Shown here piece by piece: positions 63,993 through 64,000 of a stretch of DNA of 64,000 bases (position 1 is its first letter; every line of letters begins with the position of its first letter). Source of the stretch: Mesorhizobium sp. (GTDB taxonomy: Bacteria; Pseudomonadota; Alphaproteobacteria; Rhizobiales; Rhizobiaceae). Below the pieces are notes generated by a model. It did not search any database. It had not been told where the DNA came from and worked only from the letters and a program-made list of their open reading frames with translations. The translations under genes were made by a program, and so were the position numbers. The stretch covers positions 28,982-92,981 of the forward strand of contig JAIPUZ010000113.1 of NCBI GenBank assembly GCA_022833215.1, given 5' to 3'.

Positions 63993-64000
63993 GAAACGGT

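Overview
The window is almost entirely one GC-rich, myovirus-type (contractile-tailed) prophage of a Gram-negative, probably proteobacterial, host. The evidence is a full late gene set (terminase, portal, MuF protein, prohead protease, capsid, sheath, tube, frameshifted tail chaperone, tape measure, hub, spike, baseplate J and gp25-like proteins, fibres), a lysis cassette with Rz/Rz1-type spanins (which need an outer membrane), and a tyrosine integrase beside a truncated tRNA-Arg that marks the right attachment site. The left end of the prophage is outside the window; only the last ~70 bases (tRNA 3' end and its terminator) are host sequence.

Layout. 1-7.8 kb: early/accessory genes, mostly tiny overlapping reading frames of unknown function, with a Dam-like adenine methyltransferase, a VapBC module, a MazG-like nucleotide pyrophosphohydrolase, a DnaJ-type zinc-finger peptide and a small HTH protein. 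7.8-14.4 kb: a small membrane protein, a 993-residue WGR/kinase-like/ADP-ribosyltransferase protein, a Nudix protein and an HNH endonuclease cassette. 14.4-34.6 kb: an unusual double-ATPase terminase, HicA-like protein, portal, a tRNA-Met(CAT), MuF protein, AraC regulator, an AT-rich repeat region, a 1515-residue SF2 helicase, protease, scaffold, capsid and connectors. 34.6-60.5 kb: sheath to baseplate and fibres, including a fibre of 1851 residues built of 14-residue repeats. 60.5-62.5 kb: endolysin, holin, spanins and a DksA/TraR-like zinc finger. 62.5-64 kb: integrase and attachment site.

The most striking signal is regulatory. A shared element, GTCGTGAY-N2-YANNMT, occurs 15 times (once on the minus strand) and only in the late region. 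In nine cases the start codon lies 6-7 bases after the last T, exactly where transcription would begin if YANNMT is a -10 box, and those genes (terminase, portal, MuF, helicase, protease, the ADP-ribosyltransferase and others) have no Shine-Dalgarno sequence. This suggests a phage late regulon of largely leaderless mRNAs. A second repeat family, GAGTCTG, then an inverted repeat, then GGGCGC-N5-GGGCGC with exact 11-bp spacing, punctuates the early region and both ends of the map; a related promoter/operator (CTCAAATTTGAG next to GGGCGC pairs) is shared by an early gene and the minus-strand HicA-like gene.

How the parts work together: early genes presumably prepare the cell and switch on the late promoters; the terminase-portal-capsid set packages DNA; the helicase and ADP-ribosyltransferase sit among head genes and may be carried in the virion; minus-strand cassettes (HicA-like, AraC, gp10-like neck gene, secreted protein) each end against the stop codon of the preceding late gene, and late promoters restart transcription just beyond them.
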